Shown here: positions 11,518 to 23,609 of the stretch, piece by piece
Position numbering within the stretch: position 1 is the first letter of the stretch
Layout: each line of letters begins with the position of its first letter
Assembly (NCBI RefSeq): GCF_964204645.1
Contig: NC_134033.1
Coordinates: forward strand, 1,921,631 to 1,981,630
Length of the DNA: 60,000 bases
Source of the DNA: Tubulanus polymorphus
Lineage: Eukaryota; Nemertea; Palaeonemertea; Tubulaniformes; Tubulanidae
Direction: 5' to 3'
The notes under the pieces: model-generated
Seen by the model: only the letters and a program-made list of their open reading frames with translations
Told to the model about the DNA's origin: nothing
Databases searched by the model: none
Translations under genes and position numbers: made by a program

Positions 11518-11808
11518 GATTCGATCCAATCAGTAGTTTCTAGATCCCCGACGATTGCTTGTCTTCTTTCTCTCGACGGTTTCCAGATCCCCCGAATATT
11601 CAACTATGGCGACGCTGTTCTGGTCGATCCGTCTGTTCCTAAACGACTGAATCCAAGGAGGTGATTCGATCCAATCAGTAGTTTCTAGATCCCCGACGAT
11701 TGCTTGTCTTCTTTCTCTCGACGGTTTCCAGATCCCCCGAATATTCAACTATGGCGACGCTGTTCTGGTCGATCCGTCTGTTCCTGAACGACTGAATCCA
11801 AGGAGGTG
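11518..11808. repeat. 145-bp perfect tandem duplication
   Basis: Two copies start with GATTCGATCCAATCAGTAGT at 11518 and 11663. They differ by a single base (CTAAACGAC versus CTGAACGAC), so the duplication is very recent or homogenised. Confidence 0.95.
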
Positions 11809-12064
11809 AGAGCAACGAGGCAAGATTTGACATCTCGTATGAAAACACATTTTCATCAATTTCTACTCGTCTCTCGGCGCCCCGCGGATTAACCCTATCA
11901 CAGCGAGCCCGACATTGACAAATTGTTCAATTTGTTCGTCGTCTTGTTTCAGAAACTAGCGGATAACCGGATAACTGGATAACCAGATAACCGGAGCGTG
12001 ATAAATATACGCAATTATGCATAAATACATGAGAGTCAATCAATGAATGACATGAGAAAAAGAT

Positions 12065-12112
12065 TGGGGGGGGGGGTCAGGTCAGAGGGGTTCAGGGGGG
12101 GGTTTAGGGGGC
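12065..12112 (+). other. G-run cluster, potential G-quadruplex
   Basis: G11, G4, G8 and G6 runs separated by TCAGGTCAGA, TTCA and TTTA satisfy a G-quadruplex pattern on the plus strand. Confidence 0.6.
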
Positions 12113-12419
12113 AATTACATATATCAATGCCTTTAAAATAAGCTTGAATGAACCGGAAAAGAATTTCCCAATTATGTACTTTGATTAAAACAAAAAATTC
12201 TGTTAACTCGATCACACAACTTTATCTGTACTTCAATTTCCGATTTCAATATCAAACCCTCTGTTTCACTCCCGGCAGGTGTGGTGGGTTTGTAAGGGAC
12301 ACCCAATCGAAAAATTCAAACGAAATTTACCAACCCAATAAATAACAGGGTCAATCCCTATTTTAAGATCAAAATAAGCATTTCCAAAACTGCGGAAAAA
12401 ATTTCAAGTCTGGAAATGT

Positions 12420-12550
12420 GGAACTGAGTTCCATAGTTCAAAGTGATAACTGCGGAACTGGGACCTGGGAGTTCCACATTTCGAGCGTGTAACTGTGGAA
12501 CTGGGACCTGGGAGTTCCACATTTCGAGCGTGTAACTGTGGAACTGGGTT
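12420..12550. repeat. 43-bp minisatellite with GTGGAACTGGGACCTGGGAG
   Basis: Two and a half copies of AACTGTGGAACTGGGACCTG, GGAGTTCCACATTTCGAGCG and TGT. Confidence 0.85.
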
Positions 12551-12769
12551 TGAGGAATGAATTCAATTTGACCTGTTCACACGTAAACACGAACTAGACG
12601 TTGATTAGTCGTAGCTGGTAAAAGTCGATGTCACCTCGTTAACACGTGTAATTAACAACTGTATCTCACGCAGACGAGACAGAATTATCTCTACTTCATT
12701 TGACTGACATTTTACCATCCGTCTGCTGAGCGAACTGCTTGTCTGCTGTCGTTACATTTGCTTGATAAA

Positions 12770-12945
12770 TGTGTCCGCTCCTCAATCCTCAATTTGTCAT
12801 AGCAACTGTAAATTGTCTGCTCCTCAATTCTCAATCCCTCTGTTCCTCAATTCTCAATCCGTCTGTTCCTTTATTCTCAATCCGTCTGTTCCTCAATTCT
12901 CAATCCGTCCGTTCCTCAATTCTCAATCCGTCTGCGTTCAGAGTT
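12770..12945. repeat. 23-bp minisatellite with CTCAATCCGTCTGTTC
   Basis: About seven units of TCAATTCTCAATCCGTCTGT plus TCC. Contains the recurrent CCGTCTG word. Confidence 0.9.
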
Positions 12946-12954
12946 AAATTCTAC

Positions 12955-13218
12955 TTAACAACTACGGAGCTGGTTCCTGAGTTGAGAGTTAACTCTATCC
13001 TACAACTGTGGAACTGGATCCTGAGTTGAGAGTTAACTCTATCCTACAACTGTGGAACTGGATCCTGAGTTCAGAGTTAACTCTATCCTACAACTGCGGA
13101 ACTGGATCCTGAGTTCACAGTTAACTCTATCCTACAACTGCGGAACTGGATCCTGAGTTCACAGTTAACTCTAATTCTCATCTGTGGAGCTGGATCCTGA
13201 GTTCACAGTTAACTCTCA
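12955..13218. repeat. 44-bp minisatellite with CTGTGGAACTGGATCCTGAG
   Basis: Six units of CTACAACTGTGGAACTGGAT, CCTGAGTTCAGAGTTAACTC and TAT. The same family occurs in reverse at 43725-44225, and the core recurs at 40015-40660. Confidence 0.9.
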
Positions 13219-14816
13219 GGGTTATGTTTGTAAATCCTCAACGATCGAAACTCTCAAGAAACGAAATGTTTGTTTTCTTGGTGAAGGTTAAGAGAAATTG
13301 TCATCGTTGAAGGAGAAATTCATATCCGGCAGATATCGACGTGAAGCGTCTGCTATTAACCAATCCATCAACGCGTCGAGTTAACAGCATCGGGTCTCCG
13401 CTTAACCTTGACACGAAACGCGGCCGGACGAGCGTAATTCGATTCATCGGGGAAATGATGAGAATTTGAGTAAGAAACGGAACCCGGGGATCGGCACGTG
13501 GGCCGAGCGGCCTCACACTCCTATCACGATGAATTGAAGTGTCTTATTCGAGGTTACAACGGATCATCGTTACATCCTCACGGAGATCCAGGGTCCCCCC
13601 CCGGTTTCGAAGAACTCTCTAGGTGCGCGGCCATTTTCCATCCGTTTACGAATTCCCCGCAATTCCCTGATCAAGTAGAAATCCAACTTTCCGCCCATTT
13701 ACAAATCCCTGAGTTTTTCGCTGATTTTTCCATGTGTCTACACAAAATTCCCTGAGAGTGAATCGCAAAAATCCTTAGGTTTAAAATATTCCCAATTCAT
13801 TCATTTTTCATTGAATCGCTTTTTGATAAAGAACCACGTGGTCAAGAACATTATCAGAATTCCCAGTTTTCCAATTTTTTTTGGCGAAATTTGTCAAATT
13901 CCCCGAATTTCTGATAGATTTTTCCGATCGCGAGCGGCGAATGACCTATCTATTCTGAATTTGAATATTCTAATTCTAATACGCCAGTATTCTACTATAT
14001 TCTCTCTATACCAGGGGATCATCTGCGATCCGACCATCTCAAAATTTCTCTCCCACTTCTCCATGATTTCAAGCTTTTATTCCATGACTTGCGAAAGAAA
14101 ATAAAATCCCCCGATTAGTCGCTGAAATCTCGGTGAACAAATATATTTCATCGCTTTTCCGCGCTTCGAAAAGGTAATCGTAAATTTTTCGTAACTTTTT
14201 CAGGACCGGCCGGACTGAAACCTGTCATGCCGAGATCCTCATGATAATTGATTTTCGTCCATAATTTAAAAACCACTCACATTCAAATTGTAAAATCTTA
14301 CGGCGCGTTAATCGTAACTAGAAAGATATTCTAAGTAATGGTCTCGCGAACTGAAGATTAACTTGATTTCATTAGAATGCTACCAGTGCACAGTAGCGTC
14401 AATGGGTAACTCTTCAGTAGTCGGTCCATCATGAGCTCAAAGAGCTTGAAATATTGTACAGAGAATTCTCCAGAAATCTAAGGGAACTCAACCCCCCCCC
14501 CCCCAGCACCCCCCTTCGGAATATTGAAGGTGTTGTAAAATGAGATACAGCGACGAACCTGAAACACTAAACAGCTAATCGATTCGCGATACATACACCA
14601 GATGGCAGCACGTCCTAGTGTGGTAAAACTTACCTCGAACAGCAGCAGATGATTAGAACTCATCGCCTCGAAACCGTTTTTATCCGGAACGACCGATCCG
14701 AAAATTCGCTCCTAGCCAGATTAGTTGAAATCCGAGTTCTTCATAATTTTTTGAAAATATCGGAGCAAGTTTTTGAATCATACGTATTAATGTACGACAG
14801 TTAAAACGATGACACA
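13219..14816. other. Non-coding stretch with dispersed TTCCCTGA words
   Basis: No gene seen. 13650-14105 repeats AATTCCCTGA, CCCCGAATTT and TTTTTCCATG words, a degenerate dispersed repeat. There is a C14 run near 14493. ACCAGATGGCA at 14597-14607 matches a CTCF core. Confidence 0.4.
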
Positions 14817-15067
14817 AGCCGCGATCACACGGAGACGATTTGGCCCGAGCCAAATTGGCACGGATCAGACTCGGGCCAAATTTGGTAATTAGAGAGCGCG
14901 TTCACACGCAAACCATTCACTCGATACTCAACAATGCTTAAACAAAGCGCAGTGGATCATTTCCGGTGCCAGTTGCTCAAACAGGCTCGGGTCCATTTGG
15001 CACTCATGTGAACAGTTGTTCCGGGCCAAATATGGCCCGGGCCAAAAATGGTCGTGCGATCGCGGCT
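14817..15067. mobile_element. MITE family 2 (AGCCGCGATCACAC ends), copy 1
   Basis: Terminal inverted repeats are AGCCGCGATCACACG and CGTGCGATCGCGGCT, 251 bp in all, with inner palindromic GGCCCGGGCCAAA-type words near both ends. Other copies are at 29129, 42881 (end only) and 52896. Confidence 0.8.
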
Positions 15068-15234
15068 ATAGAATATACATCAAAAAACATCGGAACCAAG
15101 TTCCCCAGTTGTGAGTTAGAATAACTTAAAACATTTTCATCGATTCTTGAAATTGAAGGAAAATCTTTGAGATTTTAATAAATACAGTTTTGACGGCAAA
15201 AAATCAGTTATATTTACTTTGCTAGTCAACAATT

Positions 15235-15333
15235 GGTCTGACTATTTCACATGGTTCACTAAAACCCGGATAATTTTCAAATGCCGAAACGCCGACATAA
15301 AGGTCATCCCGAGCCACGTGAAATAGTCAGACC
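15235..15333. repeat. Inverted repeat GGTCTGACTATTTCAC
   Basis: GGTCTGACTATTTCAC (15235-15250) and its exact reverse complement (15318-15333), with further imperfect pairing inward, bound about 99 bp. Foldback or tiny MITE. Confidence 0.65.
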
Positions 15334-15669
15334 CATCAACGATACCAAACTGTGCTTCCGGAATCAAGATGGCCGACTGGCGGCCACTGTTGCTCGCCAA
15401 AATCACGTTTTAACACGTTTTTCAAGTTTGCTAGGGAAATTTTGAAGACGCTTTAATCGACTTTATCAATTTCAAACCTCGAGTCAAATGTCCATCCTAA
15501 CTATCATCGCAACTGCGGAACCTGAACCAGATCGACAGTTGTCGACCCGGTTTCACCAGTTGTGAGTTAAGATTTTTAACTCGTGAGTTTATTCTAACTC
15601 GGTCATTCGGCCCGACAACAACCGGGGGATGACCAAAAAAAAATTCGAAAAAAAAAAAATTCATCTTAC
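15334..15669. other. schip1 intron sequence just downstream of the core exon
   Basis: No second exon was recognised. A homopolymer-rich stretch (A runs at 15640-15659) borders the donor. CAAGATGGCCGAC at 15366 is an isolated YY1-like word. Confidence 0.4.
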
Positions 15670-15963
15670 CTCGGAAAATTGTCTAGATTTATTAATTCTA
15701 TGTAGCTGTTGTAGACTGTTTAAGGTGCTGCTGCTGTTGTTGCTGGTACCGCCGCCGCCCGTGCTCGTGTTATTCTCGGTATCGGGGTCCGCGCACTCGG
15801 CGTCGCTGGTCGACTCGTTCATGAAACAGATCTGTAAGTTCATGCCGCTCTGCAGACGCGTTTGCAAGTTCGGTTTCTTGTACGCGCGTTCGCCGCCGTA
15901 GTAATCCTCGTCGGCTCCCATCGCCAGTTTACGACGGATCTCCTCGCGGTCGTTTCGACGCGA
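15670..15963 (-). CDS. schip1: schip1 conserved core exon
   Basis: This 294-nt, 98-codon exon is phase 0 at both ends. The acceptor is CTCCTTTCTACTTTGCAG before 15963 and the donor is CCGAG/GTAAGA after 15670. It starts SRRNDREEIRRKLAMG, matching NERESIRQKLALG of SCHIP1. It then carries the family signature LQTRLQSGMNLQICFMNES, where human SCHIP1 has LSSRLQSGMNLQICFVNDS. The second half is a diverged acidic and Gly/Ser/Asn-rich linker. The order (DWSKFEKKL in the upstream exon, then this block) is the order in SCHIP1. The C-terminal coiled coil that follows in the family (merlin-binding and dimerising) was not found to the left, so it probably lies beyond position 1. The overlapping open frames on the other strand are shadows. 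Confidence 0.9.
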
Positions 15964-16029
15964 CTGCAAAGTAGAAAGGAGAAACGTGAACGAATATTCG
16001 AGAAAAAGTTTATCTTCTGAGCGCACATT

Positions 16030-16320
16030 TTAACCCTTTCAGTGCGTCTACACCGCAGTGCGGTGCATAAATCAGTGACAGATTTTGCGAGTACACCGCC
16101 CTGTGGTGTATTGATGTAATTAGTAATTATTTCTCTTGAAAAATGGCAGCACCTGTCAAACATAGTGAAATACTAGTAACTAACGATACACCGCACCGCA
16201 GTGTAGACGCATTATAGTGGTATTCCCATTAATTAACAGACTAGGGAGGAATCTTCCAAAATTTTTAGATTATCTCCAGCACTATAGAGGATTGATTAGT
16301 CAACACTGAAAGGGTTTTAA
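16030..16320. mobile_element. piggyBac-type MITE, copy 1
   Basis: Ends are TTAACCCTTTCAGTG and CACTGAAAGGG(TT)TTAA. Subterminal inverted words GTGCGTCTACACCGCAGTG and CCGCAGTGTAGACGCA pair. The middle holds AAAATGGCAGCACCTGTCAA. A TTAA target and CCC-type termini fit non-autonomous piggyBac elements. Confidence 0.8.
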
Positions 16321-17940
16321 GGGGATCTGAAAAAGTTCTGTGCAAAAATACAGAGAAAAGATATTTGACAGTTTTATATGACTTGCTATTGCCTGATTTT
16401 ATTTCCTGAAATGCGTGTTGTTTTCCCTGACTTTGCTAAGAATATGATCAATACGCAAACTGTATGATAACGCTGATCTAGCGATATCAAAAAATCTTCC
16501 TGAGTTTTCCGTGATTTTTAGCATCTTCACAAATTTCTAAGAAATAAATTAATTCCCCGACTTTTTCGACAATTTCCAGCCGTAAGTGGCGCCACCCTGC
16601 CATACGGCCCAATTTGGCCGGACCAACAGGTTTCACCACGTTTCAAATTCTTTCCCCTACCAACTACCAACTTTACCCTACCAACATCCTCCCCCGCTAG
16701 GAGCCACCCGTCGATCGTCTTCCCTCACTCGGAGCCACCCTTGGTCATCTTCCCTCATTCGGAGCCACCCTACAATTATAGACGATAGATTAAACCCTTC
16801 AATCATCTTCCCTCACAGAGCCACCCTTCGATCATGCTCAATAGCCTACATACCATCAGACCTAAATCAGCTATGAAATGCCGCGACCTCAAACTATCCA
16901 TGATAGTCTTAGAAAAAAAACATCGAATCCAAATTCAACTCATGATCGGTAGATTAGAATCTACAAGCATTTTTCCTGTGTGTCAGATAATCCAGACGCG
17001 TACACATAGAGCAAGCACACAGTGGTTTCAGTGACGTGGTATAATATTTAAAAATCGTCTAATCCTAGATCTCGCCTGCTACTCGTAAACAAACTGAGGC
17101 AGACGCGCGCGATCATACAATATCCGTCTGCTAACGAAATACTTCATTTACTAAATACTTCATAGTTTTCCTATCGCAGGTAAACGACTTATAGGGTAAG
17201 AACCGATAATATCATGACTTATCCCTCTGTTATATGTACACACGCCAATCTAAATCCGACCTACTTAATCCAAAAACTGGGTCAGAATTTCACCTCATAT
17301 TTAGTACAGGGCACCATAGTTATTAGTACGTTGATAAGATTTCGATCCAGAGAGACTTCTGTATGGTCTGATTGTGTTTTTATCTGTTCAGTAAGGTCTT
17401 GAGACCAAAATATCAACAAACAACTTATCACTTATCAGCGATATTCATGGCCAATTTATCGAATTTGGATACGAATAATAAGCACATTTTGGAAGTGAGT
17501 TATTGTTCGAAAATGCTATGAAATCGTAAACACTTGAAATTAAGGTCCAATTTCCAAAACAAAAGACAAAAACAAAAGAAAACATATTCAACTCAATTTC
17601 TCTATGAATTCAGGTTATCTTAAATCTAAAATCTTTAATCTTAAATCTTTTTTTATGAAACTGACCAGCAGGTGATATAGAGTAAGAATTAAGCATTTCG
17701 TCTGAGATCGGTAGAGAATTTTTAAGCAGCTGCTGAATGTATGCGGGAAGAATTCACGATTAATTGTTGTAATATTTATACATCGGATACGAGAGGAAGT
17801 GATCACAGCGTGTTGTAACATACTGAATAAATACGTCTATATACGCAACACATATACATATAGAACGATGAATATACAACTGATTTATTCATTAGGGGAC
17901 AGTATTCAGAAAAAAATACACAACCTGCTGCCCCTAGCAC
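16321..17940. other. Non-coding intron sequence
   Basis: TTCCCTGA words occur at 16390-16580 and a GGAGCCACCC array at 16690-16830 (about four units with GATCATCTTCCCTCA). The remainder is AT-rich with no gene recognised. Confidence 0.45.
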
Positions 17941-17944
17941 AGAT

Positions 17945-18560
17945 TTTAGGGAAATAGCCAATCTGACAGCTTAAGACCAGTCTAAGACCAACCAATCTAA
18001 CAACTTAGGACCAGTCGAAGACCATTTTAGTTCTATAACCAATCTAACAACTTAGGACCAGTCTAAGACCATTTCAGTTCTATAACCAATCTAATAACTT
18101 AGGACCAGTCTAAGATCAATTTAGTTCTATAACCAATCTAACAACTTAAGATCAGTCTAAGCTCATTTTAGTTCTATAACCAATCTAACAACTTAAGACC
18201 AGTTTAAGCTCATTTTAGTTCTATAACCAATCTAACAACTTAAGACCAGTCTAAGATCATTTTGGTTCTATAACCAATCTAACAACTTAAGACCAGTTTA
18301 AGCTCATTTTAGTTCTATAACCAATCTAACAACTTAAGACCACTCTATAAGCTTGGTTCTTAGCCAATCTAACAATTTAGTTAGTCAATTTATCTAACAC
18401 TAGTCCAATAATCCCTGCAGCTTAGATTGGCTATAAAACTAAGATCAGCTAAGACTGATCTCTTAAGTTGTCTTTAAGATTGGCTTTAAAAATAAGCTTA
18501 GACCAGTCTTAAGCTGCTATAGAACTAGGACAGTCTAAGACTGGTCTTAATTTGTAAGAT
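17945..18560. repeat. 47-bp satellite, direct array followed by inverted copies
   Basis: 17945-18380 holds about nine forward units. From 18415 the sequence turns to reverse-complement words (CTTAGATTGGCTATAAAAC, TAGACCAGTCTTAAG), so two opposed arrays meet near 18400. Confidence 0.85.
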
Positions 18561-19084
18561 GGTCTTAGGTTATCAGTATTTAAGCCATGACTGGAGCCCT
18601 TTAGTTAGAATTTCAGTGCAGGTTCACTCATTGAAAATCAACTAGCTTTAGCCCACGAGCAATATGATTGAGTGTGGAACTGTGCACTCAGTTCCACAGT
18701 TCAGGTTATGTACCTCTAAATCGCAGTGAATCTCCTCCAGACCTTGTATCAATTTTTCGATATTATTTCGATATTGCGCTCGTTCGATATCGATAATTCT
18801 CAAGTCATCCATGTCTAACCACCTTCTACTCAACGTCGAGTCGAGATAAGTAAATTTCAGATCTCCACACCTTTATCCTACGTTTTAAACTATCCCAAAT
18901 CTCGAGTTCCGACGTCACTCTTAACGGTTATCTCAGCGAACGTGAATCAATACTAACGACATCGCAATTTCAAATATCGACCGAGACAGGAATCATTCCT
19001 GGCCATGGCGCATATATATCCAAAAATTCTCGGGTCCCATTTACAAAGAAAATTGAGGGACTTTAGAAATATACACAGTCCGGT
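18561..19084. other. Non-coding intron sequence
   Basis: Contains a short inverted pair GTGGAACTGTGCAC/TTCCACAGTTC near 18675. No gene seen. Confidence 0.4.
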
Positions 19085-19345
19085 CCGTTGCCGACGACGA
19101 AACGGTAGTCCGTCTGCCTGAAAATGAAATGTTGGTCCCAGAAGACGAGTCAGTCTGCTAAGAGAAAAAGCTAGTCCGTCTGCTATGAGGAAATGCTGGT
19201 CCGTCTGCTAAGAGGAAATGTTGGTCCGTCTGCTATGAGGAAATGCTGGTCCGTCTGCTAAGAGGAAACGCTGGTCCGTCTGCTAAGAGGAAACACTGGT
19301 CCGTCTACTATGAGGAAATGCTGGTCCGTCTGCTATGAGGAAATG
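19085..19345. repeat. 25-bp minisatellite with GGTCCGTCTGCTATGAGGAA
   Basis: About nine to ten units of GGTCCGTCTGCTATGAGGAA plus ATGCT. Contains the recurrent CCGTCTGC word. Confidence 0.92.
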
Positions 19346-21128
19346 ATCCTATGTTTATCCTATACGCACGGTGTATACAGTATTGTACTATTTTCCCTCA
19401 GTGTTCGTTCGTAGCAAGTGGACTTTTATTCACTATATACCTAGAACACAACACTTTCAAAAGAACGCTCGTTGTTTGTCAAAGCGTCGTCGTCGTCGTC
19501 TCGAGAGATCGGTCTCCGCGTCACCTAGTTTTCGAAAAACCTGTCGCTCTATGAAAGGTGGATTAGGTTACGAGAGAGAGTATTAAAATTCACCGATTCA
19601 ACCGGTCTTGTCATACTACAATACCTGTATATCAGCCACGGGAATTAAACCTAACCCCCTCAAGCGCGCGTGCGCGATTGACCAGAAAAAGTTAAGCCAC
19701 AATTTCTAAGAGATCGTTTCGCCCACATGTACTGAGGCCCACCACAATTGAGTCTTATGTAATACAGCCATAATTCCCTTTGATGAAATAGGATTAAAAT
19801 CCATGTATAGGTAACAATTAAACCACTGCCCCCTCATACCCCCTCACATCCCCCTACCCCCCCCCCCCCCGGGGCCTTGAATAGTTTTACAACTTAATTT
19901 CTAAAGATGAATTATAGAGGATCAAGGGGATTTTAGGATTTTAAGAAATTTATTTTGACAGCAAATATTCAAAAGAAAAGGCTTTAAAGCAGATAAAAAC
20001 TAATGGAGAATTTCTGACACACATCGGAAGCCTTTTTCACAATATTGTATGCTGTTTGTATAAGAAATGGGGCACTAAATATATGTTGTGCAGAAGTCTC
20101 ATAACACCCCATCCCCCTCCCTCCCCCGGATCCATGCAAAAGAACAATAAACTTAAGTCTGGCTTTATCGTTAAGACCAGGCTGAGCAACTGTGCCTGCT
20201 TATAATCGCAAATTAGTTTTAAGACCAGCCTGAAACTTAAAAAAGCCTGAAGCCCAGTCTTAGTTCTACACCAAATCTACTTAAGATCAGTTTTACGATT
20301 CAAGACTGCTTAGATCTAAGTCTCTTACTGCTCCTAGTTGTGAACTAAAGACCACTTTGAAATTTGTCACATTCAGAACCAAACTTTGCTTAAATCTACT
20401 TAAACGAAGCCATCTGTATAACAGTTACTGTATCAGTTCACAGTAGTTACAAACTCTCCCTCCAGATGGCAGCAGCTCCTGGTCGCAAAATCATTCAAAG
20501 AAAAATTACCTTTTTTCGTTTTCTTTTGCGTTTCTTTTTCGGCGGCGGCGGCGTGATCGTGTACAGCGACGCCCTCGGTGGCAGGATACCCCACGCGCGT
20601 CCGAACGCCAGACGGAACAACGAAACCCAACGCTGTTCGTGGAACATCGTCGATATCGGAAAACGACGAAAACGTCGAAAATATCTCCGTAAAAAAACGC
20701 GACAGTTAGAAATATTCCTCGGATACGGGCGAGGAGTCGATGACTTCGACAGTCGTGACTTCAAATACAGAAGTCATAAAATATATATCACAGTTTTCGT
20801 AAATTATTTTTTGTAAAAATATGATTTTTTTTTCTATAAAGAAAAGATTCGCGGTCGCAGAAAAATGATTGGAAGACTGGAAAATTAGATCGATTTAAGC
20901 AGCATCAATAGCAACAAGTCGCATCATAGCAGCAGGTCGCACCAGAGTTAACAGAACCTTCGATATCCTGAGTTCCAACTAAATCCTAGAAACAGGACCC
21001 AGTCTTAAGTTATATCCAAAATAACGCTTAGTTTAAACCGATTCAAACTTAAAACTGGACTTAGGATTTAAGTCTCTGTTAAAAGTATACTTGTTAAACG
21101 CAGCTGAAGTCTTTCATTCTCAGCAGCA

Positions 21129-21130
<2 letters not shown>
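19346..21130. other. Non-coding intron sequence, one GC-rich patch
   Basis: Mostly unique sequence with a C14 run at about 19857. At 20510-20720 a GC-richer patch has a minus-strand frame ending KKKRKRKRKK before AAAAAAG/GTAATT, a weak donor-like site. No homologue recognised, so it is not called as an exon. Confidence 0.35.

Positions 21131-21163
<33 letters not shown>
21131..21163. repeat. (AT)n microsatellite
   Basis: A pure AT run of about 33 bp. Confidence 0.98.
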
Positions 21164-21164
<1 letters not shown>

Positions 21165-21704
21165 CAACGGTTATATCCAAATAACTGCTAAAACAGGGTT
21201 TAAATCCTTTAAATACGATTTGAATCGAAAACTATCGATTCACTGGACTTCGTCACAGCACAATCAGCAACATTTAGTAAAACTAGTTTAAAACGAAATT
21301 ATATAAAATAATCTATTATCAAATCCAGACAAATTCTCGGACGGTCAGAGTTCTATCCGTCTGTTGAGAAAATATCAAATCCGTCTGCTTCGATCAGGGC
21401 GAGATTCCGAACTAAACACCCGGATTCTACCGATCGTTGATCGACATTAGCCGCTTTCAGGGCCGAAAACGGTCGATGTTCATTAGGAATTCCGTAAACG
21501 CCCTAAAAGTCGAACTCAACCGACCGTTCGGCCACTTCCCGAGTTGTCGTTCGGTGGTTCACACCCGACGCCCCGCGATTAGATACTTAATCAGCCTGAT
21601 TTTTATGATTAGTTCGTACCGACCGGTTTTCATTGTCATAACCGATGTTATTCCAGGCGAGGTCGCGTGGTGCGATATTCCATCGGCAAAACATCCGTAC
21701 GAAT

Positions 21705-21865
21705 CCTCGCGGGCAAAATCTCCAGTGATCTCCGAAGAAATTTGAGGCAAAATTTCTGGCAATCTCCGAAGAAATTCGAGGCAAAATTTCTGGCAATCTC
21801 CGAAGAAATTCGAGGCAAAATTTTCGGCAATCTCCGAAGAAATTCGGGGCAAATTTTCGATAACA
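21705..21865. repeat. 34-bp minisatellite with GGCAATCTCCGAAGAAATTC
   Basis: About four units of GGCAATCTCCGAAGAAATTC and GAGGCAAAATTTCT. The frames it opens on both strands are artefacts. Confidence 0.92.
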
Positions 21866-23609
21866 ATTCGCGCGAAATTTTATGCTAAAAGACTGAGAAA
21901 AGTCAGTCTGAATTTAAGCAAAACTTTCTAAAAGATCGGGCAAATTCTTCATCCCCGAATTCTTTGATGGATTTCAGTTTAATGCGAAATATTGCTAGAA
22001 TATTCAAAGTTTAAAATTTCACGCGCAAACACACCGTAAAAATTCGACGAAATCCGCAATCGGAAATTTCTGGCAAATATTCAAGCGCAAATTCAGAGCT
22101 TAATTTCGAATAAAAAACAACGAAATTCCTACGATGCGAAAACGTTTGAGAAAATTGTCGATGAACATTCCATTTAAATAATCCATCAATTTCGCTGCGA
22201 TTTGTTAAAAATACTGCGTTATAAAAATCTCCTAGAAAAATAACTCTGTTTATCCGCGAAATATGTACTCGACATTTCAAACCGATTTAGCAGTCTGGGA
22301 CGGTTTTCATGATCGCGGTCCCGACAACAATGAGTTGCTGCTATCGTTTGTTGTTCGTAGGTGGCGCCGTCGAACACCGGCCGCGTAAGGCACATTAGTT
22401 AATCGTCTATTTATAAGTATTGCTTTTCCGAGAATGTTTTCACGTCGGCCTTGACAACCGGGCGCGCGGCGGTACGGGTAATTGTTTTTTCGCGCGATCT
22501 CTCTCGCGGGGTCGTAGCCGGCCGCCAGCTACGTGAAGAGTTTCCGCAAATTCGACGAGCCGATAACAATAAACGACCATCCTCTATTAAACTACGGCGG
22601 GCATATTCACCGGAATCGATCGTCAAAATCGTAATCGATTTACGCGTTCGTTTCGGCGGAAAAACGATTCGACACCGTTCCTTTTAGCGCGCGATTCGAA
22701 TTACGAATTTCCGATAAAAAACTGAGAATAAACTTTCTCTAAATTTCTTCGTCGAATTGAGACTTTTATCTTCCTCAGAAACCTGATTAAAACAAAGCCG
22801 CTTCACTTGTTGATTTCCTTTGGGTTTTCATTCTCAAAAAAAAAACCTGTCCCACATTCCCATCAGAAATTCCACTGCGCCTGAAAATCGTTCAAATCCC
22901 CAACCTGTCTGTTTCAAGTTCCGCAGAAAATTCCATTCTCGTCGTTGATTTCAAAATGTTCCATTTTCACTTTTCGTTCAAATCAAACGTGGCCAAAAAT
23001 CTTCAGAAATTGATTGCAAAACGTTTTTTTTTTGGTTTTCCTCTTGAATCCGTCTGCTGAACTGTCTGCGTCTGCTCGCGAACTCTCAATCCGTCTGCTC
23101 CATCTGAATTCTTTGTTTCGCGGTTTACGGATGTCGTGAGTCAATACGATCTCGACTCATCAATTCCCTTCATTTAATCACCGGATCCTGCTGCTGCCGC
23201 TGCTGCTGATGCAGCAGGTCGACGTGATGCTGACACTTTCATCCCCCTGTTCCCTCTCCGGCGTGTCTCATACCGATATTTATAGCCACTGACAAAACGT
23301 TCGCATTAAGATCTACTCAAAATTCGTAACCAAAAAAAGAAGAATCGATATTTTGACACACGTCGATAGAAGCTGATTTCAGAGTAGAGATTCAGAAATC
23401 TGAGTAATTGGAATAATCATTGATGAAACACTTTAGTAGTATTCCTGATAATGAGTATAGGAGAGTCAATATGTTGAATAAAACAACTACTAGCTCAAGG
23501 AAACATTTCTGACCCCCTTTTCTTTCATTTCTTTTCTTTCCACTTAATACTTCATCAAATTTTGAAGTCACATTTTGACTACATGCAACCACATATGAGT
23601 CATTAGCTT
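21866..23609. other. Non-coding intron sequence with CpG-rich part
   Basis: 22330-22690 is richer in CG dinucleotides (GCGCGCGGCGG, CGCGCGATC) than the surroundings and could be regulatory. No exon, RNA gene or array recognised. Confidence 0.35.

Noticed and set aside
11118-11603. 161-aa minus-strand Ser/Pro/Leu open frame
   Set aside because: Translation of a GA microsatellite and of the 145-bp duplication.
20495-20764. Minus-strand basic open frame ending KKKRKRKRKK before a GTAATT site
   Set aside because: Weak donor, no clear acceptor, two equally plausible frames and no recognised homology.
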